Of a stretch of 64,000 bases of DNA, positions 40,322 through 49,430 are shown one piece after another. Position numbers and translations under genes: made by a program. Location: the NCBI RefSeq assembly GCF_900142735.1, contig NZ_FRBY01000001.1:372001-436000 (forward strand). Direction: 5' to 3'. This DNA is from Flavobacterium saccharophilum (GTDB lineage Bacteria; Bacteroidota; Bacteroidia; Flavobacteriales; Flavobacteriaceae). Under the pieces are notes generated by a model, which was given only the letters and a program-made list of their open reading frames with translations, searched no databases and had not been told where the DNA came from. Numbering within the stretch: the stretch's first letter is position 1; each line of letters starts with the position of its first letter.

Positions 40322-41680
40322 CTAATTTACAATTTTATACAATTTATCTGACAAACGAATACGAAATGGTACTTCAAAAGTAACGATATCCCCAATTTTA
40401 GCAGTTGTAGTTGCTGCTCCGCCAACAATCATTTTCTCTAAAATCAATTGCTGTTCACCCGTAGTTGGTCCCGAAATTAAGATTTTATCTCCAAGGTGCA
40501 ATTCTTGGTTTTCAATAGTAAATTGTCCTACTTGTGCTTTTACATAATAATGCTCCGCTTTTCCAAGAAGTACTTTTTTTACTTTTATTTTTTGTCGAAT
40601 ATCAACTGGCTTTTCGGCTGCAGCCAAAGCAGTGTCAGGTAATTCTCCTGAATGTTTGAATTTTAAATTCTCAGATTTTCCTTTTCTAAAAACTTTATTC
40701 CCCACTTGTTTACCAGTTCTCAAACGAACCTGATCAACTAAAGGCATGTGAATAATTTCAAGACATTCTGTAGAACAACAGTTTTCCATTGCTGACTTAC
40801 ATTCATCACATTGAATGAATAGCAAATGACATCCGTCATTTTCGCAATTGGTATGATTGTCACAAGGTTTTCCACATTGATGACATTGTGAGATAATGTC
40901 ATCTGTAATTCTTTCACCAAGACGATTATCAAACACAAAGTTTTTTCCAATGAATTTGCTTTCTAAACCTTCCGCTTCAATTTGTTTAGCGTAATTAATG
41001 ATTCCGCCTTCTAATTGATACACATTTTTAAAACCCTGGTGTTTAAAATAAGCACTTGCTTTTTCACAACGAATTCCACCGGTGCAATACATTACCAATT
41101 TTTTATCTTCCTTGTGATTTTGAAGTTGTTCATTGATTATGGGTAAACTCTCTCTAAAAGTTTCAACATCCGGAGTGATAGCACCTTTAAAATGTCCTAC
41201 TTCACTTTCGTAGTGATTTCTAAAATCAACAACAATTGTATTTGGGTCGTCCAGAATTTCATTGAATTCTTTGGCTTTCAAGTGAATGCCTATATTGGTA
41301 ACATCAAAAGTTTCATCATTCAAACCGTCAGCAACGATTTTATCACGAACTTTAATTGTCAATTTTAAAAAGGAATGATCATCATGTTCTACAGCTTCAT
41401 TCAATCGTATGCCTTTCATGAAATCATAAACTTCAAGAGTTGCTCTAAAAGATTCCAAATTTTCTTCCGGAATACTCATTTGAGCATTTATTCCTTCATT
41501 GGCAACATAAATTCGGCCTAATGCATCGAGCTTATTCCAGGCTAAAAATAAATCATCGCGAAATTTTTTGGGATCTTGAATTTTGGCGTACGCATAGAAA
41601 GACAACGTAAGTCGTTGTTTACCTGCATCATCGATCATGATGGCTCTTTCTTCTGCGCTTAAAGTGTTGTACAGTTGCAT
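40322..41680 (-). CDS. trhO: Oxygen-dependent tRNA U34 hydroxylase TrhO with extra C-terminal domain
   Basis: A 452-residue TrhO/YceA protein that forms 5-hydroxyuridine at tRNA position 34 with oxygen. An acylphosphatase-like N-terminus (FRDDLFLAWNKLDALGRIYVANEGINAQMS) is followed by a rhodanese domain with C in VMYCTGGIRCEKAS. The Cys-rich CHQCGKPCDNHTNCENDGCH ... CDECKSAMENCCS zinc module precedes a C-terminal domain (residues about 370-452: KKVLLGKAEHYYVKAQVG ... RIRLSDKLYKIV). The usual family length is 320-350. The extra domain is homologous to the end of the TrhP-like neighbour. Confidence 0.92.
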   Translation of the reverse strand: MQLYNTLSAEERAIMIDDAGKQRLTLSFYAYAKIQDPKKFRDDLFLAWNKLDALGRIYVANEGINAQMSIPEENLESFRATLEVYDFMKGIRLNEAVEHDDHSFLKLTIKVRDKIVADGLNDETFDVTNIGIHLKAKEFNEILDDPNTIVVDFRNHYESEVGHFKGAITPDVETFRESLPIINEQLQNHKEDKKLVMYCTGGIRCEKASAYFKHQGFKNVYQLEGGIINYAKQIEAEGLESKFIGKNFVFDNRLGERITDDIISQCHQCGKPCDNHTNCENDGCHLLFIQCDECKSAMENCCSTECLEIIHMPLVDQVRLRTGKQVGNKVFRKGKSENLKFKHSGELPDTALAAAEKPVDIRQKIKVKKVLLGKAEHYYVKAQVGQFTIENQELHLGDKILISGPTTGEQQLILEKMIVGGAATTTAKIGDIVTFEVPFRIRLSDKLYKIVN

Positions 41681-41696
41681 GCTATAAACTAATTTA

Positions 41697-41775
41697 AGTT
41701 GAGAATTTTTTTGAGGTGCAAAGGTAGGGAAAAAGGTTCTAAGTCACAAAGGTTCTGAGGTACTAAGGTTTTTTT
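41697..41775 (-). repeat. Single arm of 8-base degenerate units
   Basis: GAGGTGCAAAGG and GGTTCTAAGTCACAAAGG, then TTCTGAGGTACTAAGG: degenerate 8-base units in one orientation, without an obvious partner arm. The remainder of the gap 41681-41810 shows nothing else. Confidence 0.5.
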
Positions 41776-41810
41776 AAATCGAAAAACTAAAGTTGCGATT
41801 TTTTACTACA

Positions 41811-42773
41811 TTAATCTTCCTCATCGAGCAATGCCTGTTTGACCGCATTTAATTCAGCAATTTTAGCTTCGCTTACTTTCGGATATTCTAAATCCATTTC
41901 GTCTAAGGCATGAATTATTGCAGACGCAATTGCAATTCTCGCATACGATTTGTTATCTGCGGGAATAACATACCAGGGAGATTTTTTAGTCGATGTGTTC
42001 TTTATTAATTCTTCATACGCATGCATATAGTCATTCCAATAGCCACGTTCTTTCGCATCTGTGGGACTAAATTTCCAGTTTTTATCCGGGTTATCTACTC
42101 TTTCTATAAATCTTCTTTTTTGTTCTTCTTTTGAAACATTAAGAAAAAACTTTATTACAACAGTTCCGTTCCTGTTAAGGTATCTTTCAAAATTTCTTAT
42201 GTCTTCAAAACGATTTTCCCAAATATTTTCAGTGATCAATTTTTCTGGTATTTTTTGACTTTTCAGAATTTGCTCATGAACGCGAACTACCAAAACTTCT
42301 TCATAATACGAACGATTAAAAATACCAATACGTCCTCTTTCCGGTAAATGTTTTTGACAACGCCACAAATAATCATGATCTAATTCTTCCGAACTTGGAC
42401 CCTTGAAAGAAGAAACCTGACAGCCCTGCGGATTTATACCAGACATTACATGTTTGATCGCACCATCTTTTCCAGCGGCATCCATAGCCTGAAAAATAAG
42501 TAACACTGACCATTTATCCTGTGCATATAGAATGTCCTGCATGGCGGCCAATGCTCTTACTCCTATTTGCAAAGTTTCTTTAATCGCTGATTTTGATTCA
42601 TTGCCAAAATAAGAAGTTGGTCTGTCCTTTAACGTAAAATTTTTATCATCACCTACACAATATTGTTCTGAAAACTTTTTTGCCTTATGCAGTAATTCTT
42701 TTTTACTTAACACCTTTAGATTGCTTGAAGCACTATTTAAATTCTTTGATTTTAATTTACTTTTTTTTGACAT
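41811..42773 (-). CDS. ppk2: Polyphosphate kinase 2 family protein
   Basis: A 320-residue PPK2-type polyphosphate:nucleotide phosphotransferase. Walker A is FQAMDAAGKDGAIKHVMSG (residues about 100-118), then GINPQGCQVSSFKGPSSEELDHDYLWR, and the lid sequence GIFNRSYYEEVLVVRVH with Arg and Asp for catalysis. Order and length fit the class III group, which phosphorylates AMP and ADP from polyphosphate. It would move phosphate between polyphosphate and nucleotides in the cytosol. A Lys-rich N-terminus (residues 1-25) is unique to it. Monocistronic, divergent from the efflux operon. Confidence 0.92.
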   Translation of the reverse strand: MSKKSKLKSKNLNSASSNLKVLSKKELLHKAKKFSEQYCVGDDKNFTLKDRPTSYFGNESKSAIKETLQIGVRALAAMQDILYAQDKWSVLLIFQAMDAAGKDGAIKHVMSGINPQGCQVSSFKGPSSEELDHDYLWRCQKHLPERGRIGIFNRSYYEEVLVVRVHEQILKSQKIPEKLITENIWENRFEDIRNFERYLNRNGTVVIKFFLNVSKEEQKRRFIERVDNPDKNWKFSPTDAKERGYWNDYMHAYEELIKNTSTKKSPWYVIPADNKSYARIAIASAIIHALDEMDLEYPKVSEAKIAELNAVKQALLDEED

Positions 42774-43022
42774 AATTAGGAATTTTTAAAATTATAATTA
42801 GGAGACATTAAAAATAAATCCTTACAAAAAGTGCAGTTTGACGGTATTTTACAGCTTTTAGTCGATTTTATTAACAATTGAATATCAATTAAATATAAAT
42901 TTAAGAAAAAATAGGAATGAAAAATAATATTTCAAATCTTAATAAAAAAATGTTAACTTAGCTAATGAATTATTTGGTTTTTAGTTAGTTGAGTTTTAAT
43001 AGAATTTAATATAAAATTAAAA

Positions 43023-44156
43023 ATGAACAGAATTTACTCTCCAACAATTTTCTTACTTTTTTTATTGTTATCCTGTAAAAAAGAAACTCCACCAGCGCCC
43101 AAGCCTCTCGAAATTCAAATCGTAAAAGTGCTGCAACAAGATGTAAATCTGGAATCGGAATTTACCGGTGAAACTTTTGGACAATCAGACATTCAAATTA
43201 ACCCCAGAGTTGATGGTGTTATTGAAAGCCTTAATTTCAAAGAGGGTAGTTTAGTACACAAAGGACAACTGCTATACACTATTGATCCTTTACCATTTCA
43301 AACGAAAGTAAGTGAAGCCGAAGGACAATTGGCTGAATCACAAGCCAGATTAGCCAAAACCAAATCGGACTACGAAATGATGGAGCCATTAGCTAAAATG
43401 AATGCCATTAGTCAGCGAGAATTGATTGGAGCCAGATCAGCATATAATGCTTCTGTTGCCGGAATCAAAGCAGCATCGGCAAATCTGAAAAATTCAAAAA
43501 TAGAATTAAGCTATTCCAAAATTGTTGCTCCTATTTCAGGATTAATCGGAATATCAAAAGTGAGAGTTGGCGATTATGTACGTCCGGGGGCAATATCCGT
43601 TTTAAATACTATTTCTGACTTAGGTGATGTGAGAGTTCGTTTCACTATGAGTGAACAGGAATATCTTAGAATCTTCAAAGAATTAGCGAAAAAAGATTCC
43701 AACCTGAAAGGTGCCGGAAAATCAGTTTCTATCTTATTATCAGATGGTTCTCTTTATCCTCAAAAAGGTCAAATCAGTTTTGCCGACAGGCAAATTGACC
43801 CCTCTACCGGCGCCGTAACTTTTGAAGCTGCGTTTGCCAATCCTGACCAATTGATTCGTCCCGGGCAATATGTAAAAGTACAAGTTGTTACTGATGTTCG
43901 TAAAAACGTATTGATTATACCTCAACGTTCTGTTATTGAGATGCAGGGAATTTCACAGGTTTATGTTTTAGGCAAAAACAATAAAGTAGAAATGAAAGCA
44001 GTACAAATAGGCCCCGCATTCAAAGATTCCTATATCGTACTTGATGGATTAACAGCCAATGACAAAGTTGCTCTTGGAGGAACGTCCCTCTTAAAAAGTG
44101 GAAGTGTTATCACTCCCCAAATAAAAGAATGGACTCCGGGACAAGCAGTTAATTAA
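43023..44156 (+). CDS. RND efflux periplasmic adaptor lipoprotein
   Basis: A 377-residue membrane-fusion protein. The lipobox FLLLSC gives lipidated C18. A barrel-sandwich and lipoyl region (NPRVDGVIESLNFKEGSLVHKGQLLYTIDPLPF) surrounds a coiled-coil hairpin (AEGQLAESQARLAKTKSDYEMM, LKNSKIELSYSKI), and a beta-barrel (RFTMSEQEYLRIF, ADRQIDPSTGAVTF) and membrane-proximal end follow. It joins the inner-membrane pump to the outer-membrane channel of a tripartite efflux system. It is the first gene of a three-gene operon, 35 bases before the pump gene. Confidence 0.95.
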   Translation: MNRIYSPTIFLLFLLLSCKKETPPAPKPLEIQIVKVLQQDVNLESEFTGETFGQSDIQINPRVDGVIESLNFKEGSLVHKGQLLYTIDPLPFQTKVSEAEGQLAESQARLAKTKSDYEMMEPLAKMNAISQRELIGARSAYNASVAGIKAASANLKNSKIELSYSKIVAPISGLIGISKVRVGDYVRPGAISVLNTISDLGDVRVRFTMSEQEYLRIFKELAKKDSNLKGAGKSVSILLSDGSLYPQKGQISFADRQIDPSTGAVTFEAAFANPDQLIRPGQYVKVQVVTDVRKNVLIIPQRSVIEMQGISQVYVLGKNNKVEMKAVQIGPAFKDSYIVLDGLTANDKVALGGTSLLKSGSVITPQIKEWTPGQAVN

Positions 44157-44191
44157 ATTTCGCGCTAGCTAAATAATTTAGAAACATCATT

Positions 44192-47100
44192 ATGGGAGAA
44201 TTTTTTGTTAGAAGACCAATCGTAGCCATGGTAATCAGTATCATTATTGTGATACTCGGATTACTCGCATTACAAAAAACGCCAATATCACAGTATCCAG
44301 ACATCAATCCTCCTGTTGTAAAAATTACAACTTCTTTTACAGGAGCAAATGCCTTAAATGTCGAGCAGGCTGTTGCAACTCCAATCGAACAAAAAGTAAA
44401 TGGAGTTGAACAAATGCTTTATATAAAATCTACAAATACCTCTGATGGAGCTTGTACTATTGAAGTAACATTTGACGTAGGAACCAATTTGGATAATGCC
44501 AACATGCTTACGCAAAACCGTCAGGCACAATCGGCTCCTTTTATGCCTCCGAGTGTAAAACAACAGGGAGTTGTGGTAAAAAAATCATTATCATTCCCGA
44601 TGATGTTGTTCACTCTTACTTCTACAAATCCAAAATACGATTCAAAATTCCTGAATAACTACGCTAACATCAACATTGTCGATCAGTTGGCTCGTATAAA
44701 AGGAGTTGGTGAAGTTTCGCTATTTGGAGGTAGTGACTATTCCATGAGAATTTGGCTTAAAGCCGATGTCATGAGCAAACTTGGAGTAACGGTTGATGAT
44801 GTGAAGAACGCCCTGAATGCTCAAAACATGATTAGTCCCGGAGGAAAATTTGGTGCAGAGCCAACCCCGCCAGGAACAGATTTTACTTATGGTGTTACAC
44901 TACAGGATCGTTTGGTTACTGAAAAACAATTTGGTCAAATAGTCGTAAAAAGTAAATCAGATGGTGCTCAGGTATTATTAAGCGATATTTCCAGAATCGA
45001 ATTAGGAACTGAAAACTATAGCTCGAATGCCCGTAGAAATGGTAGTGCTTCAGCAGCCATTACCGTATTCCAAATGCCTGGAAGTAACGCACTTGAAGTT
45101 GCAACCCTTGCCAAAGAAGCAATGAAAAAAATGTCCGAAAAATTTCCAAAGGATGTTGTTTATCAGGAATCACTAGATACCACACTTGCGATTACAGCGG
45201 GTGTTGAAGATATTGTTCACACACTTTTTGAAGCTGTTATCCTGGTTATTCTGGTTGTATTTATCTTTCTTCAAAACTGGCGTGCGACTCTGATTCCGTT
45301 GATTACAGTTCCCGTATCTTTAATTGGTACGATAGCCGTTTTTCCATTATTGGGATTTTCAATAAACACCTTATCATTATTGGGATTAGTATTGGCAATT
45401 GGAATTGTGGTCGATGATGCCATCGTCGTTGTTGAAGCCGTAATGCACCATATTGAACATGGAAAATCTCCAAAAGATGCCACCATACAAGCGATGCGAG
45501 AGGTTTCCGGACCAGTAATTGCAATTGCACTGATCTTGATTGCGGTATTTGTACCCGTGGCAATGACACCTGGAATTACAGGTCGTTTTTATCAGCAATT
45601 TGCCATAACGATTGCGGTCTCGGTCGCCTTCTCGGCATTTAGTGCGTTATCGCTGAGCCCCGCGCTCTGTGCCATGTTACTGAAGCCCACAAAACCAGTT
45701 GAAGAACAAACAGGATGGCTGGCTAAATTTTTTGCAGGATTCAACCGAATCTTCGAAAAAGTTACAGGCGGTTATATAAAAGGTGCTACTTTTTTCGCCA
45801 AAAAATCATTGCGAATTGTCGCTTTGTTAGGGGTAATTCTCCTTGCTGTTGTTTTACTAGGTAAAAAAATCCCTCCAGGATTTATTCCGGAAGAAGATCA
45901 GGGATATGTACTCGTAAATATTGCATTACCACCAGCATCTTCGCTTCAGCGTACCGATGAAATTTCAAGAAAAGTAGATAGCTTTTTAAAAGAAGAAGAA
46001 TCGATTTTGTCTTATACAACAATCAATGGATTTAGTATGCTTACCAACTCTTATCAGCCAAATAATGCTTTTATTTTCATTTCGTTAAAACCATGGGAGG
46101 AAAGAGCTGAAACAGCTAAACAATTGGTAGATCGATTGAATATGAAACTATCGACACAAATTACAACCGCAACCGCTTTTGCATTTGGACCACCCGCCAT
46201 TCAAGGTTTAGGAGCATCTGCAGGTTTTAGCTTAATGTTACAAGACAGAGGTGGAAATTCGCCACAATATCTGGCTCAGCAAACACAAGCTTTTATTGCC
46301 GCGGCACAAAAACGACCTGAAATAAAAAGAATTTATACCACTTTTAATGCAGGAACACCGCAGATAAAACTGGACATCGACAACGAAAAAGCCATGAAAT
46401 TGGGAGTACCGGTTTCTAAAGTTACCGAAGTACTAGGTGCCTTCTTAGGAGGAACTTATGTTAATGATTTCAACCGTTTTGGACGCCAATATAAAGTGTA
46501 CCTCCAAGGTGAAGCTGTTGACAGATTAAGACCTGAAAATTTAAATAAGATTTACGTAAGAAATAATAATGGCGATATGTTGCCTGTATCTACTCTGGTA
46601 ACCGCAACAAAAGTGGCAGGGCCTGATTTTACCAACCGTCTTAATTTATTTAGGTCGGCCGAGATTGGAGGAAGTCCTAACGATGGTTTTAGTAGCGCAC
46701 AAGCACTGGATGCTTTAGAAGAAGTAGCCAAGGAAACCTTACCTGCTGATATGAGTTACGATTATATCAACCTTTCTTATCAGGAAAAACATTCTCCTGG
46801 AGGAGGCACTGTATTCTTAATGGCACTGGTTTTTGTATTCTTAATTCTGGCCGCACAATACGAAAGCTGGAAACTACCTTTCAGTGTATTACTTGGTGCA
46901 CCATTTGCAGTTTTCGGAGCCTTTTTAGGATTGTTTCTTGCAAGATTAGGAAGTGATGCTTACGTAAACAATGTATTTGCGCAAATTGGATTAGTGCTCT
47001 TAATCGGATTAGTCGCCAAAAACGCAATTTTGATTGTGGAATTTGCCAAAGAAGAATATGAAAAAGGGAGACCACTGTATGAATCCGCAATGATTGCAGC

Positions 47101-47365
47101 TAAACTCCGTTTTAGGCCAATTTTGATGACGGCCTTTGCTTTTATTCTTGGTGTTGTTCCGCTGCTTACCGCAACAGGTGCAGGTTCACAGGCGCGTATT
47201 GTTATGGGAATGGCCGTATTTAGCGGAATGTTAATTGCAACAGTTCTTGGGGTACTAATTGTTCCTGGTTTGTTTGTAATGATTGAGAATATCGGAAAAA
47301 AGAAAGATGAAGTTGTAGCAACTGAAATTAGTACGGATTCAAAAACTACAGATCATGATGAATAA
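44192..47365 (+). CDS. RND family multidrug efflux pump (AcrB-like)
   Basis: A 1057-residue inner-membrane proton-driven efflux pump of the HAE1 family, twelve helices in two repeats with large periplasmic loops. The start MGEFFVRRPIVAMVISIIIVILGLLAL is typical. GIVVDDAIVVVEAVMHHIE gives D408/D409, the proton-relay acids, and LIGLVAKNAILIVEFA holds the matching Lys. Length is normal. It exports drugs, detergents or similar amphiphiles. The stop lies inside the start of the outer-membrane gene (11-base overlap), so expression is coupled. Confidence 0.96.
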   Translation: MGEFFVRRPIVAMVISIIIVILGLLALQKTPISQYPDINPPVVKITTSFTGANALNVEQAVATPIEQKVNGVEQMLYIKSTNTSDGACTIEVTFDVGTNLDNANMLTQNRQAQSAPFMPPSVKQQGVVVKKSLSFPMMLFTLTSTNPKYDSKFLNNYANINIVDQLARIKGVGEVSLFGGSDYSMRIWLKADVMSKLGVTVDDVKNALNAQNMISPGGKFGAEPTPPGTDFTYGVTLQDRLVTEKQFGQIVVKSKSDGAQVLLSDISRIELGTENYSSNARRNGSASAAITVFQMPGSNALEVATLAKEAMKKMSEKFPKDVVYQESLDTTLAITAGVEDIVHTLFEAVILVILVVFIFLQNWRATLIPLITVPVSLIGTIAVFPLLGFSINTLSLLGLVLAIGIVVDDAIVVVEAVMHHIEHGKSPKDATIQAMREVSGPVIAIALILIAVFVPVAMTPGITGRFYQQFAITIAVSVAFSAFSALSLSPALCAMLLKPTKPVEEQTGWLAKFFAGFNRIFEKVTGGYIKGATFFAKKSLRIVALLGVILLAVVLLGKKIPPGFIPEEDQGYVLVNIALPPASSLQRTDEISRKVDSFLKEEESILSYTTINGFSMLTNSYQPNNAFIFISLKPWEERAETAKQLVDRLNMKLSTQITTATAFAFGPPAIQGLGASAGFSLMLQDRGGNSPQYLAQQTQAFIAAAQKRPEIKRIYTTFNAGTPQIKLDIDNEKAMKLGVPVSKVTEVLGAFLGGTYVNDFNRFGRQYKVYLQGEAVDRLRPENLNKIYVRNNNGDMLPVSTLVTATKVAGPDFTNRLNLFRSAEIGGSPNDGFSSAQALDALEEVAKETLPADMSYDYINLSYQEKHSPGGGTVFLMALVFVFLILAAQYESWKLPFSVLLGAPFAVFGAFLGLFLARLGSDAYVNNVFAQIGLVLLIGLVAKNAILIVEFAKEEYEKGRPLYESAMIAAKLRFRPILMTAFAFILGVVPLLTATGAGSQARIVMGMAVFSGMLIATVLGVLIVPGLFVMIENIGKKKDEVVATEISTDSKTTDHDE

Positions 47366-48722
47366 AGTAAAAATACTAATCGTTATTCTTACTCTGGCAG
47401 TATTGCCTACAGCTTGTCTTGTGGGACCAAAATATCAAAAGCCAGAAGATCCTCAAACGGCTAATTTCCGTTATGGCCCTGGATATGCTGATACTCTTGC
47501 TTCTGTAGTCAACGTGAAATGGTTTGATCTTTTTAATGATGATGTTTTGAAAGGACTCATCAATAAAGGGTTAGAAAACAATTATGATCTGCGAATTGCA
47601 ATGGCACGTATCGAACAAACCAGAGCAGAATTAGGCTATTCAAAAGCTGATTTATTACCCGCCATTGGCTATAATGGTACAATAAATAGTAATGACAAAG
47701 CTTTTATTCCGTCAAGCGCATCTGCTTCCTTATCTTGGGAACTCGATTTTTGGGGTAAGATTCGTCATGAAAACAGAGCTGTTCAGGATGAATTAATAGC
47801 CAGTGAAGAGGGACGAAAAGTAATTCTGTCGAATCTGGTAAGTGATATTGCTACTGCTTATTTTGAACTTCGCAATTTTGACAATCAACTTATTATTACC
47901 AATCAAACGCTGGAAACCAGACGAAAAGCATTTGATATCATCAATGCAAGGTTCTTGGCCGGATATGTTTCTGAAGTAGACAAAGTTCAAATCGAACAAC
48001 AAGTCGCGATTGCCGAAGCGGTGATACCTTCTATTCAAAGACAAATTACTATGCGGGAAAATACAATCTCGATATTAACCGGTCAGGCTCCTGGCCCAAT
48101 TGAACGCGGAAAGACTGTTACAGAACTTCAGGTAGTTAATAACATACCGGTTTCTATCCCTTCTATTCTTTTAAGAAACCGACCAGATGTTAGACAGGCT
48201 GAAATGTATTATATGGCTTCTAATGAAAGAATTGGTGTTGCGCAGGCAATGCGCTTCCCGTCTTTTAACATTGCTGCTATTGCAGGATTTGCAAGCAGTA
48301 AAGTAAGCACTTTATTCGACGGTTCTTCCTATATTCAAAATGCAAGTGGTTCAATTGCCGGACCTATTTTCAACTTTGGAAAAAATAAGAGAAGAGTAGA
48401 AATTTACAGGCAAATTGCTGAAGAATCGAGACTTTCTTACCAAAAGACCTGTATCATTGCCCTTTCAGAAGTGGAACAATCGTTGCAAAATGTAAAAACA
48501 TATAAAGAAGAATGGGCTGCAAGAGACAGACAGGTAATTGCAGCAAGAAAAAATCTAGAATTATCTCAGGCCAGATATTATAACGGTTATGTATCTTATC
48601 TGGAAGTTCTTGAAGTACAACGCTCTCTTTTTGACGCCGAATTAAGCCTATCCGATTTAACCCAAAGTCAGCTAGCTTCTATGATTCAGCTTTATAGAGC
48701 TTTAGGCGGGGGATGGAATTAA
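47355..48722 (+). CDS. Outer-membrane efflux channel (NodT/OprM-like lipoprotein)
   Basis: A 455-residue outer-membrane factor: lipobox LPTAC gives lipidated C21 and anchors it in the outer membrane. Two homologous TolC-type repeats follow (YDLRIAMARIEQTRAELGYSKADLLP and RPDVRQAEMYYMASNERIGVAQAMRFPS), each giving half of the trimeric barrel and its helical tunnel. It completes the tripartite pump with the two upstream genes. The ATG at 47355 overlaps the pump gene by 11 bases; 47358 is an alternative in the same frame. A terminator in inverted arms follows. Confidence 0.93.
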   Translation: MMNKVKILIVILTLAVLPTACLVGPKYQKPEDPQTANFRYGPGYADTLASVVNVKWFDLFNDDVLKGLINKGLENNYDLRIAMARIEQTRAELGYSKADLLPAIGYNGTINSNDKAFIPSSASASLSWELDFWGKIRHENRAVQDELIASEEGRKVILSNLVSDIATAYFELRNFDNQLIITNQTLETRRKAFDIINARFLAGYVSEVDKVQIEQQVAIAEAVIPSIQRQITMRENTISILTGQAPGPIERGKTVTELQVVNNIPVSIPSILLRNRPDVRQAEMYYMASNERIGVAQAMRFPSFNIAAIAGFASSKVSTLFDGSSYIQNASGSIAGPIFNFGKNKRRVEIYRQIAEESRLSYQKTCIIALSEVEQSLQNVKTYKEEWAARDRQVIAARKNLELSQARYYNGYVSYLEVLEVQRSLFDAELSLSDLTQSQLASMIQLYRALGGGWN

Positions 48723-48723
48723 G

Positions 48724-48859
48724 TGAAGGTACAAAGGTTCAGAGTTACAAAGGTTCAGAGGTTTTATACTCTTTATATAAAAAACAAAAAGCACTATATT
48801 TCTATAGTGCTTTTTGTTTTTAACCTTTGTACCTCTGTACCTTTGTTTCTTTGAACCTA
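48724..48859. terminator. Terminator nested in 8-base-unit arms
   Basis: The core GCACTATA-TTTC-TATAGTGC (48791-48810) has A5 before and T5 after, so it works both ways. Left arm units AAGGTACA AAGGTTCA GAGTTACA AAGGTTCA (about 48725-48757) face right arm units AACCTTTG TACCTCTG TACCTTTG TTTCTTTG (about 48822-48853). It separates the efflux operon from the convergent bacilliredoxin gene. Confidence 0.88.
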
Positions 48860-48860
48860 A

Positions 48861-49271
48861 TTAGCAAAACTCGTTAAACGCATCTTGCAAATTCTCAGCG
48901 ATTAATTCAGCTGGACGTCCTTCGATGTGGTGACGCTCTAACATGTGAACCAATTCTCCGTTTTTGAACAAAGCCATAGAAGGCGATGATGGAGGAAAAG
49001 GAAACATATGTTGTCTTGCAGCATCAACTGCTTCTTTGTCAACACCAGCAAAAACCGTAATTAAGTGATCTGGTTTTTTAGCGCCTTCTAAACTCATTTT
49101 TGCTCCCGGACGTGCATTTCTTGCAGCACAACCACAAACAGAGTTCACAACAACTAAAGTGGTACCTTCTGCTTTGATAGCATTATCTACAGCGTCAGCA
49201 CTATGTAAATCTTGAAAACCTGCAGCAGTCAATTCAGCTTGCATTGGTTTTACCATTTCTTCTGGATACAT
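48861..49271 (-). CDS. BrxA/BrxB family bacilliredoxin
   Basis: A 136-residue bacilliredoxin-type protein: VVVNSVCGCAARNARPGAKM carries C46-G-C48, the C-x-C active site of YphP/YqiW proteins, in a thioredoxin fold. QHMFPFPPSSPSMALFKNG and HHIEGRPAELIAENL are family landmarks. In Bacillus these reduce mixed disulfides between proteins and bacillithiol. Bacteroidota often make bacillithiol, so a similar role is plausible. It is monocistronic and ends in a nested terminator. The numbering within the family (A or B) cannot be settled by eye. Confidence 0.9.
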   Translation of the reverse strand: MYPEEMVKPMQAELTAAGFQDLHSADAVDNAIKAEGTTLVVVNSVCGCAARNARPGAKMSLEGAKKPDHLITVFAGVDKEAVDAARQHMFPFPPSSPSMALFKNGELVHMLERHHIEGRPAELIAENLQDAFNEFC

Positions 49272-49430
49272 ATTGTTTATTTTTAAATTTTACTTTTGAT
49301 TTTGCAAAGTTACAAAGTTTAAGCGCAACTACTTAATTTGAAGTATAAAGTTTTGTTATAGTTCGATTGGAAAAGTCGAAAGTTGAAAAGTCTTAAAGTC
49401 GAAGGTCAAAATCAGCAGTTTAACAACCCA

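Noticed and set aside
45271..45598. Three overlapping minus-strand frames inside the RND pump gene
   Set aside because: They lie entirely in the pump gene, whose proton-relay region is read on the plus strand there.
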